From Chloroflexus aurantiacus J-10-fl (GTDB taxonomy: Bacteria > Chloroflexota > Chloroflexia > Chloroflexales > Chloroflexaceae): a stretch of DNA of 64,000 bases. Positions 17,308-27,028 of the stretch are shown piece by piece. The position numbers were made by a program, and so were the translations under genes. Where the stretch lies: positions 1,488,001-1,552,000 of the forward strand of contig NC_010175.1 of NCBI RefSeq assembly GCF_000018865.1, in the 5' to 3' direction. The stretch's first letter is position 1; every line of letters begins with the position of its first letter. The notes under the pieces were generated by a model. It made no database searches. It was given only the letters and a program-made list of their open reading frames with translations, and was not told the DNA's origin.

Positions 17308-18189
17308 CTACACCCGCTCGATAATGCGCTGTCCGAAGAGACCGTAAGGACGTACCAGCAGAATGAACAAGAGGATGATGAACGGCACAACCTCACCTAC
17401 TCCCCATTCGGGAGGCAGATAGCCACCGGCGAACGATTGCAACAGACCGATGATCAGCCCGCCGATAATTGCACCCGGAATGCTATCGAGGCCACCGAGA
17501 ATCACGACCGGAAAGACGATCAAACCAACCCGGGCAATGGTGCCGGACACACCACCGAAGATGCTCATCAGCAAAATACCGCCAACTGCGGCGGTAATTG
17601 CCGCAATAGCCCAGGCCACCGCCCATACCTTCTTGACGCTGATACCCATGCTGAGCGCCGCCTGTTGATCATCGGCCACCGCACGCATGGCAATTCCATC
17701 ACGGCTGTAGCGGAAGAAGAGGGTTAAGATCACGAAGAGTGTAATAGCCAGGCCAAATGCCCAGATGCGATCCACGCCAACATTTGCGCCTAAAATGGTG
17801 ACCGTGTCGGTAGGTAGAAATTGCGGGGCCGGACGTGGGGTGACACCCCAGATCGCGCCGACAATTGCCCGCAACAGCGACGATAGACCGATGGTGACCA
17901 TAATCACCGAAATCGCCGGCTCACCAATCATTGGTCGCAGCACCAACTGCTCGATCAGCACGCCGGCAACCGCTGCCAGCACAACCGCCAAGACCACACC
18001 TGCCGGCCACCAGAGGCCGAACTGCTCGACCATAGCGTAGGTCAGGTAAGCACCGATCAACAACAATTCGCCCTGCGCAAAATTGATCACGTCGCTGCTT
18101 TTGTAGATCAACACAAAACCGAGCGCGACCAGCGCAAAAATGGCACCGTTTGCAATACCACTCAGGGCAAGCTGAATGAACCGATCCAT
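17308..18189 (-). CDS. livH: Branched-chain amino acid-type ABC permease LivH
   Basis: 293 residues, ATG preceded by GGAGAG. Hydrophobic throughout, with the LivH hallmark 'IANGAIFALVALGFVLIYKSSDVINFAQGE' (shown in part: VALGFVLIYKSSDVINFAQG). It forms the heterodimeric channel with LivM. It is translated 20 nt downstream of the acyl-CoA synthetase gene, which is itself embedded within the transporter operon. Confidence 0.94.
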   Translation of the reverse strand: MDRFIQLALSGIANGAIFALVALGFVLIYKSSDVINFAQGELLLIGAYLTYAMVEQFGLWWPAGVVLAVVLAAVAGVLIEQLVLRPMIGEPAISVIMVTIGLSSLLRAIVGAIWGVTPRPAPQFLPTDTVTILGANVGVDRIWAFGLAITLFVILTLFFRYSRDGIAMRAVADDQQAALSMGISVKKVWAVAWAIAAITAAVGGILLMSIFGGVSGTIARVGLIVFPVVILGGLDSIPGAIIGGLIIGLLQSFAGGYLPPEWGVGEVVPFIILLFILLVRPYGLFGQRIIERV

Positions 18190-18209
18190 GCCGCTCTCCG
18201 TTGCTTCAA

Positions 18210-20159
18210 CTAACGAACTGCCATCCGCGACGGTGATGCTGCCAGTGTCGTCGCCGGATCATCTATCTCTTCGATCCGCAGGCGCGTCTTGATCAGCGCA
18301 GTCCGCCCATCCTGATAGGTGATCGTGGTCTCGATTTCAAGTTCGTCCTGATCGCTATAGAGCGCATCGACAATCTCTTGATAACGTTGGGCGACCAGAC
18401 GACGGCGTACCTTACGGGTGCGGGTCAGTTCACCATCATCGGCATCAAGCTCCTTGTGCAACAGCAGAAAGCGGCGAATCCGTGCTGCCGGGGGTAAATC
18501 GGCATTGGCGCGTTCAACATCTTTGCGGATGAGGGCGTACACCTGCGGCTTCTGCGCCAGATCGGTATACGTCGTGTAGGAAATTTGAGCGTTCTCGGCC
18601 CATTTACCGACATTCGCGAAATCAATGTTGATCATCGCGGTCACGAAGGGCCAGTCACCACCGAAGACCACGGCCTCTTTGATGTATGGGCTAAACTTGA
18701 GTTTATTCTCAATAAACTGTGGCGAGAATTTAGTGCCGTCGTGAAGAGTCATTACATCCTTGGCTCGATCAATCACGATCAGATGGCCATCTTCATCAAA
18801 ATAGCCGGCATCGCCACTGTGCAACCAGCCATCTTCGAGCGCTTCTGCGGTTGCCTCCGGATTTTGATAGTATCCCACAAAGACAGAGGGGCTTTTAACC
18901 AGAATTTCGCCATTTTCGGCAATCCGAATCTGGGTATTTGGCAGCGGTGTCCCCACAGTTTGAAACTTAATCTGCCCATCACGATGGATGACGCTCAGGC
19001 CGGCACTTTCCGTTTGCCCGTACACCTGTTTCAGATTCACCCCAATCGCGTGGTAGAAGCGGAACACATCAGGGCCGAGCGCGGCACCGCCGGTGTAAGC
19101 CCGTTTGAGGAAGCGCAGGCCAAGATGGTCTTTGAGCATCTCAAAGACCAGCAGGCGCGCCAACCCATAGCGCAGGCGCAGCCAGAGATCGGGCTGTTTC
19201 CCGCTGAAGCGGGTATCGGCCATCTCGTACCCCTGGCGCATTGCCCACTCGAAGATCGCACGTTTGAGCGGTGTCGAGTCCTGAATCTTCACCTGCACCT
19301 GCGAGAGCATATTCTCCCAGATGCGTGGTGGCGAGAACATCACCCGTGGCCCGATCTCGCGAATATTCTCTTGGACGGTACTGGCCGATTCCGGGAAGTT
19401 GATGGTAAAACCGCACTGCATACCGGCGGCCACAGTCACCATCTGCTCTCCCACCCAGGCCAGCGGGAGGAAGCTGACAAACTCATCATCGGGGCCGAGA
19501 GGATCGACAGAGAGCAGACCGGCACCCTGGCTGATCATGTTGCGATGGGTCAGCATGGCCAGCTTCGGCTTGCCGGTGGTACCGGAGGTGGTCGAGAGAA
19601 TGGCTACATCATCAGGTTTACCGGCAGCGAGTTCAGCCTCAAACAGACCCGGATGCTCGCGATCATACGTCCGGCCAAGCTCTTCAATAGACGGAAAATC
19701 GGCGAGGTAGGGCTGGCGATAATTGCGCATGCCTTTCGGTTCGTAGTAGATTACCTTCAACACCCCTTCCAGCCGCGGCCAGATTTCGATGATCTTATCG
19801 ACCTGCTCTTGATCCTCGACCACGATCACCCGTGCGCCGGCAGCCGAGACGATGTAATAGACCTCTTCGGCAACTGAGTCCTGATAGACCCCAATCGACA
19901 TTGCACCGATGGTTTGGGCGGCGAACTCGGCGTACAACCATTCGGGGCGGTTATCACCGAGAATGGCAATGACATCACCGCGCCGAACCCCCAGCGCGTG
20001 TAATCCCATCGCGAAGGCGCGCACGTGGTCAGCAAACTGCCGCCAGGTCACCGTTTGCCAGATGCCATAATCCTTTTCGCGCAGGGCCACCTTATCGCCA
20101 AAACGTTCCGCGTTCTGAAAGAGGAGCCGTGGTAGAGTTGTCTCCGGTATCTGTATCAT
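18210..20159 (-). CDS. AMP-dependent long-chain acyl-CoA synthetase family protein
   Basis: About 649 residues from the ATG at 20159 (an in-frame ATG at 20180 is the alternative). The ANL P-loop 'LSTTSGTTGKPKLAMLTH', the 'QVYGQTESAGL' A5 motif and 'GWLHSGDAGYFDEDG' (A7) are intact, as is the C-terminal 'IDRAKDVMTLHDGTKFSP' hinge. It belongs to the FAA1/FadD15-like group. It would convert an imported carboxylate to its CoA ester at the membrane, trapping it in the cell. Position between livG and livH indicates co-regulation with transport. Confidence 0.92.
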   Translation of the reverse strand: MIQIPETTLPRLLFQNAERFGDKVALREKDYGIWQTVTWRQFADHVRAFAMGLHALGVRRGDVIAILGDNRPEWLYAEFAAQTIGAMSIGVYQDSVAEEVYYIVSAAGARVIVVEDQEQVDKIIEIWPRLEGVLKVIYYEPKGMRNYRQPYLADFPSIEELGRTYDREHPGLFEAELAAGKPDDVAILSTTSGTTGKPKLAMLTHRNMISQGAGLLSVDPLGPDDEFVSFLPLAWVGEQMVTVAAGMQCGFTINFPESASTVQENIREIGPRVMFSPPRIWENMLSQVQVKIQDSTPLKRAIFEWAMRQGYEMADTRFSGKQPDLWLRLRYGLARLLVFEMLKDHLGLRFLKRAYTGGAALGPDVFRFYHAIGVNLKQVYGQTESAGLSVIHRDGQIKFQTVGTPLPNTQIRIAENGEILVKSPSVFVGYYQNPEATAEALEDGWLHSGDAGYFDEDGHLIVIDRAKDVMTLHDGTKFSPQFIENKLKFSPYIKEAVVFGGDWPFVTAMINIDFANVGKWAENAQISYTTYTDLAQKPQVYALIRKDVERANADLPPAARIRRFLLLHKELDADDGELTRTRKVRRRLVAQRYQEIVDALYSDQDELEIETTITYQDGRTALIKTRLRIEEIDDPATTLAASPSRMAVR

Positions 20160-20209
20160 CGTCCCACCCGATAGTGACATCGCCAGTTTCCGCCGGTATA
20201 TCGCCCAGG

Positions 20210-21019
20210 TTATACTGTTGGCATCGCGTGTTCACGGCCAAGATAGGCATCGATCACCTTCGGATCACTGCGCACCTCAGCCGGGGTACCATAGGCGATC
20301 AGTTGTCCAAATTCAAGCACAGCGACCCGATCACTGATGTCCATCACCACACCCATATCGTGTTCGATCAGGACAATGGTTGTACCGTATTCCTCGTTAA
20401 TATCGAGGATAAAGCGAGCCATATCCTCTTTTTCTTCGTTATTCATGCCGGCCATCGGTTCATCGAGCAGGAGCAGACGCGGATTCATTGCCAGCGCTCG
20501 CCCCAGCTCGACCCGCTTTTGCAAGCCATACGAGAGCGTCCCCACCATCTTCTTGCGGATCGACTGAATTTCGAGCAGATCGATCACCTGCTCAACAAAC
20601 TCGCGATGCTCAACCTCTTCCCGTTGGGCACGCCCCCAGTAGAAACCGCCACTGAAGATACCGCTGCGCATATGGATGTGACGACCAAGCATCAGGTTGT
20701 CAACCACCGTCATATGGCGGAAGAGTTCGATGTTCTGAAATGAACGGGCAATGCCAAGACGGGCAATCTGGTGGGGCGGTAGGCCGATGATGTTCCGGCC
20801 TTCAAAACGAATTTGCCCTTGCTGAGGGCGGTAAAGACCACTGATACAATTGAGCAGGCTGGTCTTTCCGGCACCATTCGGGCCGATAATCGCCTGGATC
20901 ATGCCGGGGTAAATGTTAAACGTAACCGATAATAGTGCTCGCACACCACCGAAGCTAAGCCCCACATGATCAATCTCCATTTGGGGCGCCGGTAGTGTTG
21001 TTGAATCACGATGCGTCAT
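20210..21019 (-). CDS. livG: Branched-chain amino acid-type ABC transporter ATPase LivG
   Basis: 269 residues; ATG with GAGGATCGC upstream. Walker A GPNGAGKTS, signature LSYGLQKRVELGRAL (LSYGxQ is usual for LivG) and Walker B 'LLLLDEPMAGMN' are intact. It is the first gene of the operon livG-acyl-CoA synthetase-livH-livM-livK-livF-paaK-like. A promoter with TATAAT lies about 130 nt upstream. Confidence 0.94.
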   Translation of the reverse strand: MTHRDSTTLPAPQMEIDHVGLSFGGVRALLSVTFNIYPGMIQAIIGPNGAGKTSLLNCISGLYRPQQGQIRFEGRNIIGLPPHQIARLGIARSFQNIELFRHMTVVDNLMLGRHIHMRSGIFSGGFYWGRAQREEVEHREFVEQVIDLLEIQSIRKKMVGTLSYGLQKRVELGRALAMNPRLLLLDEPMAGMNNEEKEDMARFILDINEEYGTTIVLIEHDMGVVMDISDRVAVLEFGQLIAYGTPAEVRSDPKVIDAYLGREHAMPTV

Positions 21020-21146
21020 GCGATCCTCATTGATAATGCACGAAACAACTACGCACCGCTTAACCGATCAATGACCCAACAATCTTTGCTGAGTCCGTGA
21101 TGATCGATTAATTACTCTCGTACTGGACGGGGAATATCCAAAAATT

Positions 21147-21175
21147 ATTATAACGAAGTTTGAAAGATCGCGCAA
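21147..21175 (-). promoter_or_regulatory. Sigma-70-type promoter of the liv operon
   Basis: On the minus strand TTGCGC (21175-21170), a 17-nt spacer and TATAAT (21152-21147) lie in an A+T-rich stretch, pointing towards livG. This predicts an untranslated leader of about 120 nt with no obvious structure. Confidence 0.6.
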
Positions 21176-21758
21176 ATACTTTGTGGAATAGTGGAATGGT
21201 GTGAGAAGCGGCTTAAAGATCAACCAGACTAGAACTTATTTCATTAAGCTGTGCTATCGTTCTCCCAGACGCATGAACGCTTGCCAATCACCAACGACAG
21301 CCTGCCCTGCTCCTGGCCCGTTGGCAGAGGGTCGGGCCATCACGCGCTGGATGGGGTACCTTGCCCGCTCGGCATGCGCGTGTCGCGACGTTTGGAGTAC
21401 GGCAGTCATGCTGCCGCAGCAGCTGTGCTCACGATCCGGCACGTGGCACGCCGTTGACCCTACCGGTCAGGTGGATGCCAGGTATGCTCGTTACGATCAT
21501 AGCGTTGGTCAGGAATCCTTGCCAAAGCCGGGGGTGACGAAAACGCATGTCGTACCCGTTCAGCAGGGTGATCGGTGCGACACGCGCCGGTGGGTGCGGA
21601 AGTCTGCCTTCCGCACGCCAAACCACAGCACACACCCATCATGGAGAATAAGGTGGATGGAAGACATCGCCTCTACCTCCCTTGCCGGTGTGCCGAACAC
21701 AGGGAATGCTGTCTGAGGCACGTTGTCCCTTTCGCTGGCACAGCCTGACGCGATAAGT
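21176..21758. other. Non-coding spacer with copy C of the dispersed repeat
   Basis: No supported gene. From about 21340 to 21500 the sequence matches the core of the MITE-like elements: ATGCGCGTGTCGCGACGTTTGG-like stretch, the GGCAGTCATGCTGCCGC palindrome near 21401, then CTCACGATCCGGCACGTGGC. No CTATGCATTACCC termini were found around it, so this copy is either truncated or a separate subfamily. A hairpin (GTGCGGAAG 21594-21602 against CTTCCGCAC 21608-21616) follows. Confidence 0.6.
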
Positions 21759-22562
21759 TTACACAATGTGGGTTCCGCCACCATTCAATGCCTGACTCAC
21801 ACACGCCGGAATCCGGGCATCGGCAAGGATCACGCGCTGCACCCCACCGGCCAGGGCCTCCTGCGCACCGAGCAATTTTTTCTTCATCCGACCGGCAGCA
21901 TATGTCATGGATGATTCGAGATCATTGCGGGGGATATGGGTAATCAGTGATGACTCGTCTGGGAAATTGCGCAGCAGGCCCGGTACGTTCGAGAGCAGGA
22001 TGAGCGTCTGCGCACCAATAGCTGTCGCAATGGCCGCTGCGGCACGATCACCATCGACGTTCACCGCTTCGCCGGCCTCCGAACAGGCCAGCGGGGCCAC
22101 AACCGGCAGGTAACCGGCAGCGAGCAGCATGTGCAACAGATCACGATTGACCTGCTCGATGGTACCAGTCCAATCGTCGCGCAGGATCATCTGCCGTCCC
22201 TGTTCAATGACTCTGATCGTCGCTTTGCGCTTCCCGGACAAGAGACGGCCATCAAGCCCGCTGAGACCAAGTGCCATCACACCGCGCATGTGCAGGCGTT
22301 CAACCAGTTGCTTGTTGATCAGGCCGGCAGTCGCCATCATAAAGATTTCGAGTGTGCGGCGGTCGGTATAGCGACTGGTATGTCCGCTCGGCGAGGTGAC
22401 GAACCGCGGCGGATGGCCAAGCGCCTCACCCAAACGGTTGGTCTGATCTGAACCGCCGTGAACGAGAATGAGCCGTTCACCGGCACGCCAGCGTTCGGCA
22501 ATATCATCGCAAAGCGCATCGTAATCGTTACCGGCACTACCACCAATCTTCACCACGATCAT
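21759..22562 (-). CDS. lysZ: LysZ/ArgB-family amino-acid kinase (LysW-aminoadipate or LysW-glutamate kinase type)
   Basis: 267 residues, ATG with GGGAGG upstream. The amino-acid kinase fold is clear: 'MIVVKIGGSAG' (phosphate-binding Lys), 'LVHGGSDQTNRLGEALGHP', 'VNVDGDRAAAAIATAIGAQ' and the C-terminal 'GRMKKKLLGAQEAL'. The segment 'FVTSPSGHTSRYTDRRTLEI' is the form found in LysZ proteins, which phosphorylate the gamma/delta carboxylate of an amino acid carried on LysW, rather than in classical ArgB. It would act in lysine or arginine biosynthesis. No lysW, argC/lysY or lysJ gene lies nearby, so it stands alone. Substrate assignment is by family likeness. Confidence 0.82.
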   Translation of the reverse strand: MIVVKIGGSAGNDYDALCDDIAERWRAGERLILVHGGSDQTNRLGEALGHPPRFVTSPSGHTSRYTDRRTLEIFMMATAGLINKQLVERLHMRGVMALGLSGLDGRLLSGKRKATIRVIEQGRQMILRDDWTGTIEQVNRDLLHMLLAAGYLPVVAPLACSEAGEAVNVDGDRAAAAIATAIGAQTLILLSNVPGLLRNFPDESSLITHIPRNDLESSMTYAAGRMKKKLLGAQEALAGGVQRVILADARIPACVSQALNGGGTHIV

Positions 22563-22635
22563 GACATTCCTCCCATAGTTAGGCTCTCAGCAAATTCTTA
22601 AACAACAATTGTCAAGTCAATGATATGATACCGGC

Positions 22636-23793
22636 ATGAAACCGAGAATGATCTCTATTCTAATCTACCTGCTGGTCTTGTCCGCCTGCTCATCGGCCAC
22701 ACCGATTCAACAACCGGTGCCGACCGCTGAACCATCGTCGGTTGCAGTGGCAGCGGTGGTAACTGCCACTGCGTTACCAACAATGGTCTTGCCGACACCG
22801 TTCCCATCCCCAACTGCAACGCCACAACGGGTTGCCCAGGCTGCACCGGTGAGTGATCTGGTGGCCGAACCGGTCGTTCCTTCACCAACCACTCAACCGG
22901 GTGTTATCCCCACCCCGACACCACGGCCACCCGGCACACCCCCGCGGGTCGGTTTGCAGATTGGTCATTTACGTTCAAACGAACTACCGGAAGAACTGGC
23001 CCACTTGCGAACGTCAACCGGAACATACTGGCAGAACATTCGCGAGGTCGAGGTTAATGAGGCAATTGCGATCCGCGTGCGTGACATCCTGGTTGCGGCT
23101 GGAGTTGAGGTTGATCTGCTGCCGGCGACGGTTCCACCCTCATACGATGCTGATGCGTTTGTCGCCATTCACGCCGACGGTTCTACGGCTGGGGCCCGCG
23201 GCTGGAAGATTGCCACGCCCTGGCGCACCTCAGCCGCGAGTCGGGCATTGATGGAAGCAGTAGCTTCGACCTACGGTGTCATTACCGGTCTGCCGGAAGA
23301 TCGCAACGGGATTACGATCAATATGCGCGGCTACTACGCCTTCAATTACCGTCGCCATACCCACGCGATTGCCCGTACTACGCCGGCCATTATTGTCGAA
23401 ACCGGATTTCTAACCAATGCTGCCGACCGGACGATTATCGTCGACCGGCCAGACCTGGCGGCACGGGGGATTGCCGAAGGGATTTTGAAGTATCTCAATC
23501 AGCGCGATCCAAATGACGGTGCTGCCTTGCTGCCCCCCGAATGGCCGATTCTTTACACCAGTGTTGAGGCAGCAGTTCGTGCAGCGCCATCGGCGCAGGC
23601 GCGAATTTTCGTCCAGGCTCCGCCAGATAGTCGAGTGTTTGTCTTTAATCAGGAGGGTGACTGGTACGAGGCAATGGTACGTGTCGGTGACACGCGCTAT
23701 GTGGGTTGGCTGCGCGTCGATCAGACCCGACCGGCCACACCGGCAGATAACCCTTCAGCACCACCGGCAGAAGCACCGGCGACCAATCCGTAA
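22636..23793 (+). CDS. N-acetylmuramoyl-L-alanine amidase (Amidase_3), lipoprotein
   Basis: 385 residues with lipobox LSAC after a short hydrophobic segment, then a Pro/Thr/Ala/Val-rich linker to about residue 100. The Amidase_3 domain has the expected zinc ligands and catalytic residues: His in 'LQIGHLR', Glu in 'EVEVNEAIAI', His in 'FVAIHADGS' and Glu in 'AIIVETGFLTN'. An SH3-like domain ('ARIFVQAPPDSRVFVFNQ') ends the chain. It would cleave the amide bond of peptidoglycan stem peptides outside the membrane. Divergent from the kinase gene with 73 nt between starts. Confidence 0.9.
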   Translation: MKPRMISILIYLLVLSACSSATPIQQPVPTAEPSSVAVAAVVTATALPTMVLPTPFPSPTATPQRVAQAAPVSDLVAEPVVPSPTTQPGVIPTPTPRPPGTPPRVGLQIGHLRSNELPEELAHLRTSTGTYWQNIREVEVNEAIAIRVRDILVAAGVEVDLLPATVPPSYDADAFVAIHADGSTAGARGWKIATPWRTSAASRALMEAVASTYGVITGLPEDRNGITINMRGYYAFNYRRHTHAIARTTPAIIVETGFLTNAADRTIIVDRPDLAARGIAEGILKYLNQRDPNDGAALLPPEWPILYTSVEAAVRAAPSAQARIFVQAPPDSRVFVFNQEGDWYEAMVRVGDTRYVGWLRVDQTRPATPADNPSAPPAEAPATNP

Positions 23794-24359
23794 GTCTTGA
23801 CTGATACCGGGTGTCATTCAGGTTATCAGAATCGCGCTGGTGTACTGCCGGACTGTCACCAGGCAGCCGCTGATGGATCGGCACAGACGCACAAATTCGG
23901 TTCACGCTCCATCGCATGCAGCGGCAGCACCAGCCCACTCGCTCCCTATCAGGCTGGTGCTGGTTGCAGCACTGCGTGGCGACACGCCCCTGGCCTCACC
24001 CGCCCCCACCCCAACCTGTCCCCAGCGGGGGCGGGATTCATCTGCGCAGGCAGGGTGGTGAGTGAGCCGGAGGCTCGTGCTCCCAGGGGACACCTCATCT
24101 GGATGATGACGGAGAGGCGGGTTCCGTAGGGGCGGGTTTAGAACCCGCCCCTACAGACGGTGTCTTTACCCGTTCACCTTACCACACAAGGGATGCGGTG
24201 AATGGGAATGTCTTGCATCACGCGCCGTGGATGGTTTTTCAGATGTGATCTCAGCCCTCTACTCTTCCCTCTCTCGCTGCGCGGGAGAGGTGCCGGGGGT
24301 GAGGGCGTTCATGGCTTCTTTAAGCCCTATCTACCGAACACGCTCGCAGCCGAAACTGC
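23794..24359. other. Non-coding spacer with partial copy of the dispersed repeat
   Basis: No supported gene. 24120-24255 matches, in opposite orientation, the middle of MITE-like copy A (about 1020-1155). It includes a perfect 13-bp hairpin at 24126-24154 (GTAGGGGCGGGTT around TAG) and the AAGGGATGCGGTG...ATGTCTTGCAT block. 24265-24305 holds a CTCTCGCTGCGCGGGAGAGG palindrome. Confidence 0.6.
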
Positions 24360-27014
24360 TCAGCGCTGGAGCAGCGGCACATCCACCCGGTAGAGTGGCC
24401 GCGCCGCTACCGGTGTCAGCGGATCGCCGAGCAACAGGAATGTCCGCAACGATGCCGGCGCCTCGCCACTGGCGGCCAGTTCGGCATAACCGGCAGCCAC
24501 CAGGTGACCGAGCGGCGGTGGCGAGGTTGCGTGCCAGCTCCAGAGAGCTTCCACAAAGCCCAACAGCAGTTGACGATGACCGTAAGCGACCCCGAAGCCG
24601 CTGGAACTCCAGGCGGCAATCGCACCGCCGTCAGGATTTAAGACCAGGGCTTCATCAATGGTCGTGCCCCGAAACGAGGGATGCTGAAACGCGCCGGTCA
24701 AACACGTCATACTCAACACAACCGGCAACGCCGAACCATTGCGCAGATCGGTGGCCGTATCGACGTTGAGCAGAAATGGCTCGTCAACACCAAAAGCCGT
24801 AAATGCCCACTGAAACTGCAAGCCATGACCGGCGTAGACAAGCAAGCCGGCACCCTGGTTGAAGGCCGCAAATGCCTGCTGACGCGCCAGGTTGGCATCA
24901 GCAATCCTGCCCTCACCGCCATCCGGGTTGTAGTAGACGCGAGTAGTACTTGTTTGCGATGGTTGCAAGCCGATAGCATCGTCGAGCATAGCCGCAAAAT
25001 CACCGCTACTGTCGGGATTGTCGGCCAGATAGACGGCATGACGTTGCCAGGCACCCCGGCTCTGCTCGTAGGCAAGCATTTTTGCGACCAGCCGACGCAG
25101 CTCTTCCGCAGTCTTCACCGGCAGGCGTCCGATCCAGAGATCGGCCTGAAAGAGGGTTTCAGCCGTTGGATCATCACCGTCCAGTTGGGCAAAACAGACT
25201 TCACAGGCCGTCTCGCCCAACCACGGGTCTACCTCGGCCAGATACGGCGGAATCAGTGTCGGCCAGCCGCGCCGCAGATAATCGCGTGGGTCAGAACTGC
25301 CATCACCAACCAGAATCACCGCCTCTGGAGCAGGCGACCAGGTCGCGGCAGCGTAGCGCAGAAAATCGCGGATGGCCCGCGGATCAGGTTCGCCACCACT
25401 CCAACCGGCATACACATCTTCGACGGCAATGGCTAGCGGTGACCAGCCCTGGGCCTGGCGACGGGCAAGCAAAGGTTCCAGTTCACCAATCAGCGCTCGC
25501 GGCGCAATGTAGATCGCCCGCGCCTGCCGTGGGGTCGTCACATCAACCGGATTGTGACGCGCTACCAGCGGTGTGTGCAGTGTGGCCGAACCGGTCACCA
25601 GATAGCGACGTGGCGCAGGTGCATCATCGGCAAAGGTTGTACCGCTAAAGTGCAACCGCACCGGTTGGTACGGATCACTGATGTCGTACACCGCACTTCC
25701 AGGCGCCATGCCGGTAAGCGGATAGGCAAAACGCCCGGCCTGACCGCTAAAGATCGCACCGGCAGAGGTGAGGTTAATCTGCGCCGGCGCCTGGTAGAGG
25801 AGCCGATCCAGATAGATGCGGTCAATCCCACTGATCGGATCGAGGGTCAGCGTGAGCACCGTCGTCGGCGACGGCAGCGTTATATCGGCGCGATGGCTAC
25901 CGTGCCCGCTCCACTCCAGCGACGTACTCCAGCCGTTCCCGGCAGCCACCCGCAGCCGATGCGTACCACTGTGCCGCACCAGCGTGGCCAGTTCAAACGT
26001 TACCTGCATCGAGCCACTGGTGGCGAATGGCAGAGTTGGGGTGATCGTCAGGGTCGTGCTGACCGGTGCGCCTGCACTGGCATCGAGCTGACGGCGAAAG
26101 AAGTAATCGCCATCAAAACCGGCCAGCGTCGACTCATAGATGGTCGGCGTTTCATCCGGCCCGCTTCCGCTCACGGTGATCCCTGCCGGTACATCACCGG
26201 CCTGTGGCTGCGCGGTTCGGCTGGCCATCAGGTTCAGACTGGCCCCCGGCTCAACCGTGAGCCAGTAACGATCAGACGCCGACCAGCGATCTCCGGGGGG
26301 AGGTGCGTAGAAGCGCAGGGCGGTCACGCTCGCGCCACCGATCACCGGTTCCAGCGGCAGCGTTCTCCCGGCACGGTAGAGGCGCAATTGCGTCAGCGCG
26401 ACCTGATCCAGATCGAGGCCGAGCGAACGCAACGTGTTCGCATCAATCTCCTGGATACCTTCCGCCGAGACATCGATTGTCCAGGCCGGTCGTGTCGCAA
26501 TCGGGTCGGGCAGCGGGGCACTACTCAGACCCACTGCCGGCTGATGATGGGTTGGAGCCAGCATTGCTCCGGCGACAAATGCCCGTAGCCATAGCGCCTG
26601 CCGGGGGCCATTGGGCGCCCGGTAATAGGGAGAGATTTCATACAGGGCCAACCGCATGCCTTGCCGATAACCTTCACCGAGCAGACGCAGGGGCGCCGTC
26701 GGTGGTGCTGGGGCGAATGACGGCAGCGGTGGGCGCGGCTCGCCATCGACAACCACAGTGGGCAGGGATGGTAGGGCAAGCGGCCTATTGAGTGGCTGGT
26801 CTTGCAACTCGCGCAAGACAGGCGACGGTGAAGCATCCGCCGTGAGGTAGAGTAACAATCGTTGCGGCTCAGATGACTGATCTGCCGTCCAGACAATCTC
26901 AACCCCATCGGGCCGTTGGTGCAGGATCAGGCCGGTGGATGGCTGCGCCCAGGTTGCAGGCGCAGCCACTACTAAAAGTGCGGCAACAGCAAAGAAGAGA
27001 CAAAGACGCCGCAT
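24360..27014 (-). CDS. Peptidase C25 (gingipain-like) family secreted protein
   Basis: 884 residues with an N-terminal signal peptide (LCLFFAVAALLVVAAPATWA). The N-terminal 500 residues are beta-rich, and the C25 caspase-like domain follows, with the catalytic dyad His730 in 'LLVYAGHGLQ' and Cys771 in 'VVLSMTCLTGAF'. The family includes the gingipains and the PorU-type sortases of Bacteroidetes. The chain ends in 'YRVDVPLLQR', resembling the tails of two neighbouring surface proteins. It is the third gene of an operon, 14 nt after the DUF11-LPQTA gene, so it may process or attach those surface proteins; that role is inference. Confidence 0.85.
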   Translation of the reverse strand: MRRLCLFFAVAALLVVAAPATWAQPSTGLILHQRPDGVEIVWTADQSSEPQRLLLYLTADASPSPVLRELQDQPLNRPLALPSLPTVVVDGEPRPPLPSFAPAPPTAPLRLLGEGYRQGMRLALYEISPYYRAPNGPRQALWLRAFVAGAMLAPTHHQPAVGLSSAPLPDPIATRPAWTIDVSAEGIQEIDANTLRSLGLDLDQVALTQLRLYRAGRTLPLEPVIGGASVTALRFYAPPPGDRWSASDRYWLTVEPGASLNLMASRTAQPQAGDVPAGITVSGSGPDETPTIYESTLAGFDGDYFFRRQLDASAGAPVSTTLTITPTLPFATSGSMQVTFELATLVRHSGTHRLRVAAGNGWSTSLEWSGHGSHRADITLPSPTTVLTLTLDPISGIDRIYLDRLLYQAPAQINLTSAGAIFSGQAGRFAYPLTGMAPGSAVYDISDPYQPVRLHFSGTTFADDAPAPRRYLVTGSATLHTPLVARHNPVDVTTPRQARAIYIAPRALIGELEPLLARRQAQGWSPLAIAVEDVYAGWSGGEPDPRAIRDFLRYAAATWSPAPEAVILVGDGSSDPRDYLRRGWPTLIPPYLAEVDPWLGETACEVCFAQLDGDDPTAETLFQADLWIGRLPVKTAEELRRLVAKMLAYEQSRGAWQRHAVYLADNPDSSGDFAAMLDDAIGLQPSQTSTTRVYYNPDGGEGRIADANLARQQAFAAFNQGAGLLVYAGHGLQFQWAFTAFGVDEPFLLNVDTATDLRNGSALPVVLSMTCLTGAFQHPSFRGTTIDEALVLNPDGGAIAAWSSSGFGVAYGHRQLLLGFVEALWSWHATSPPPLGHLVAAGYAELAASGEAPASLRTFLLLGDPLTPVAARPLYRVDVPLLQR

Positions 27015-27028
27015 AGAACTCCGAATTC

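Noticed and set aside
18585-19877. 430-codon plus-strand frame opposite the acyl-CoA synthetase
   Set aside because: The minus-strand protein has clear ANL motifs throughout; the opposite frame has no recognisable domain and no ribosome site.
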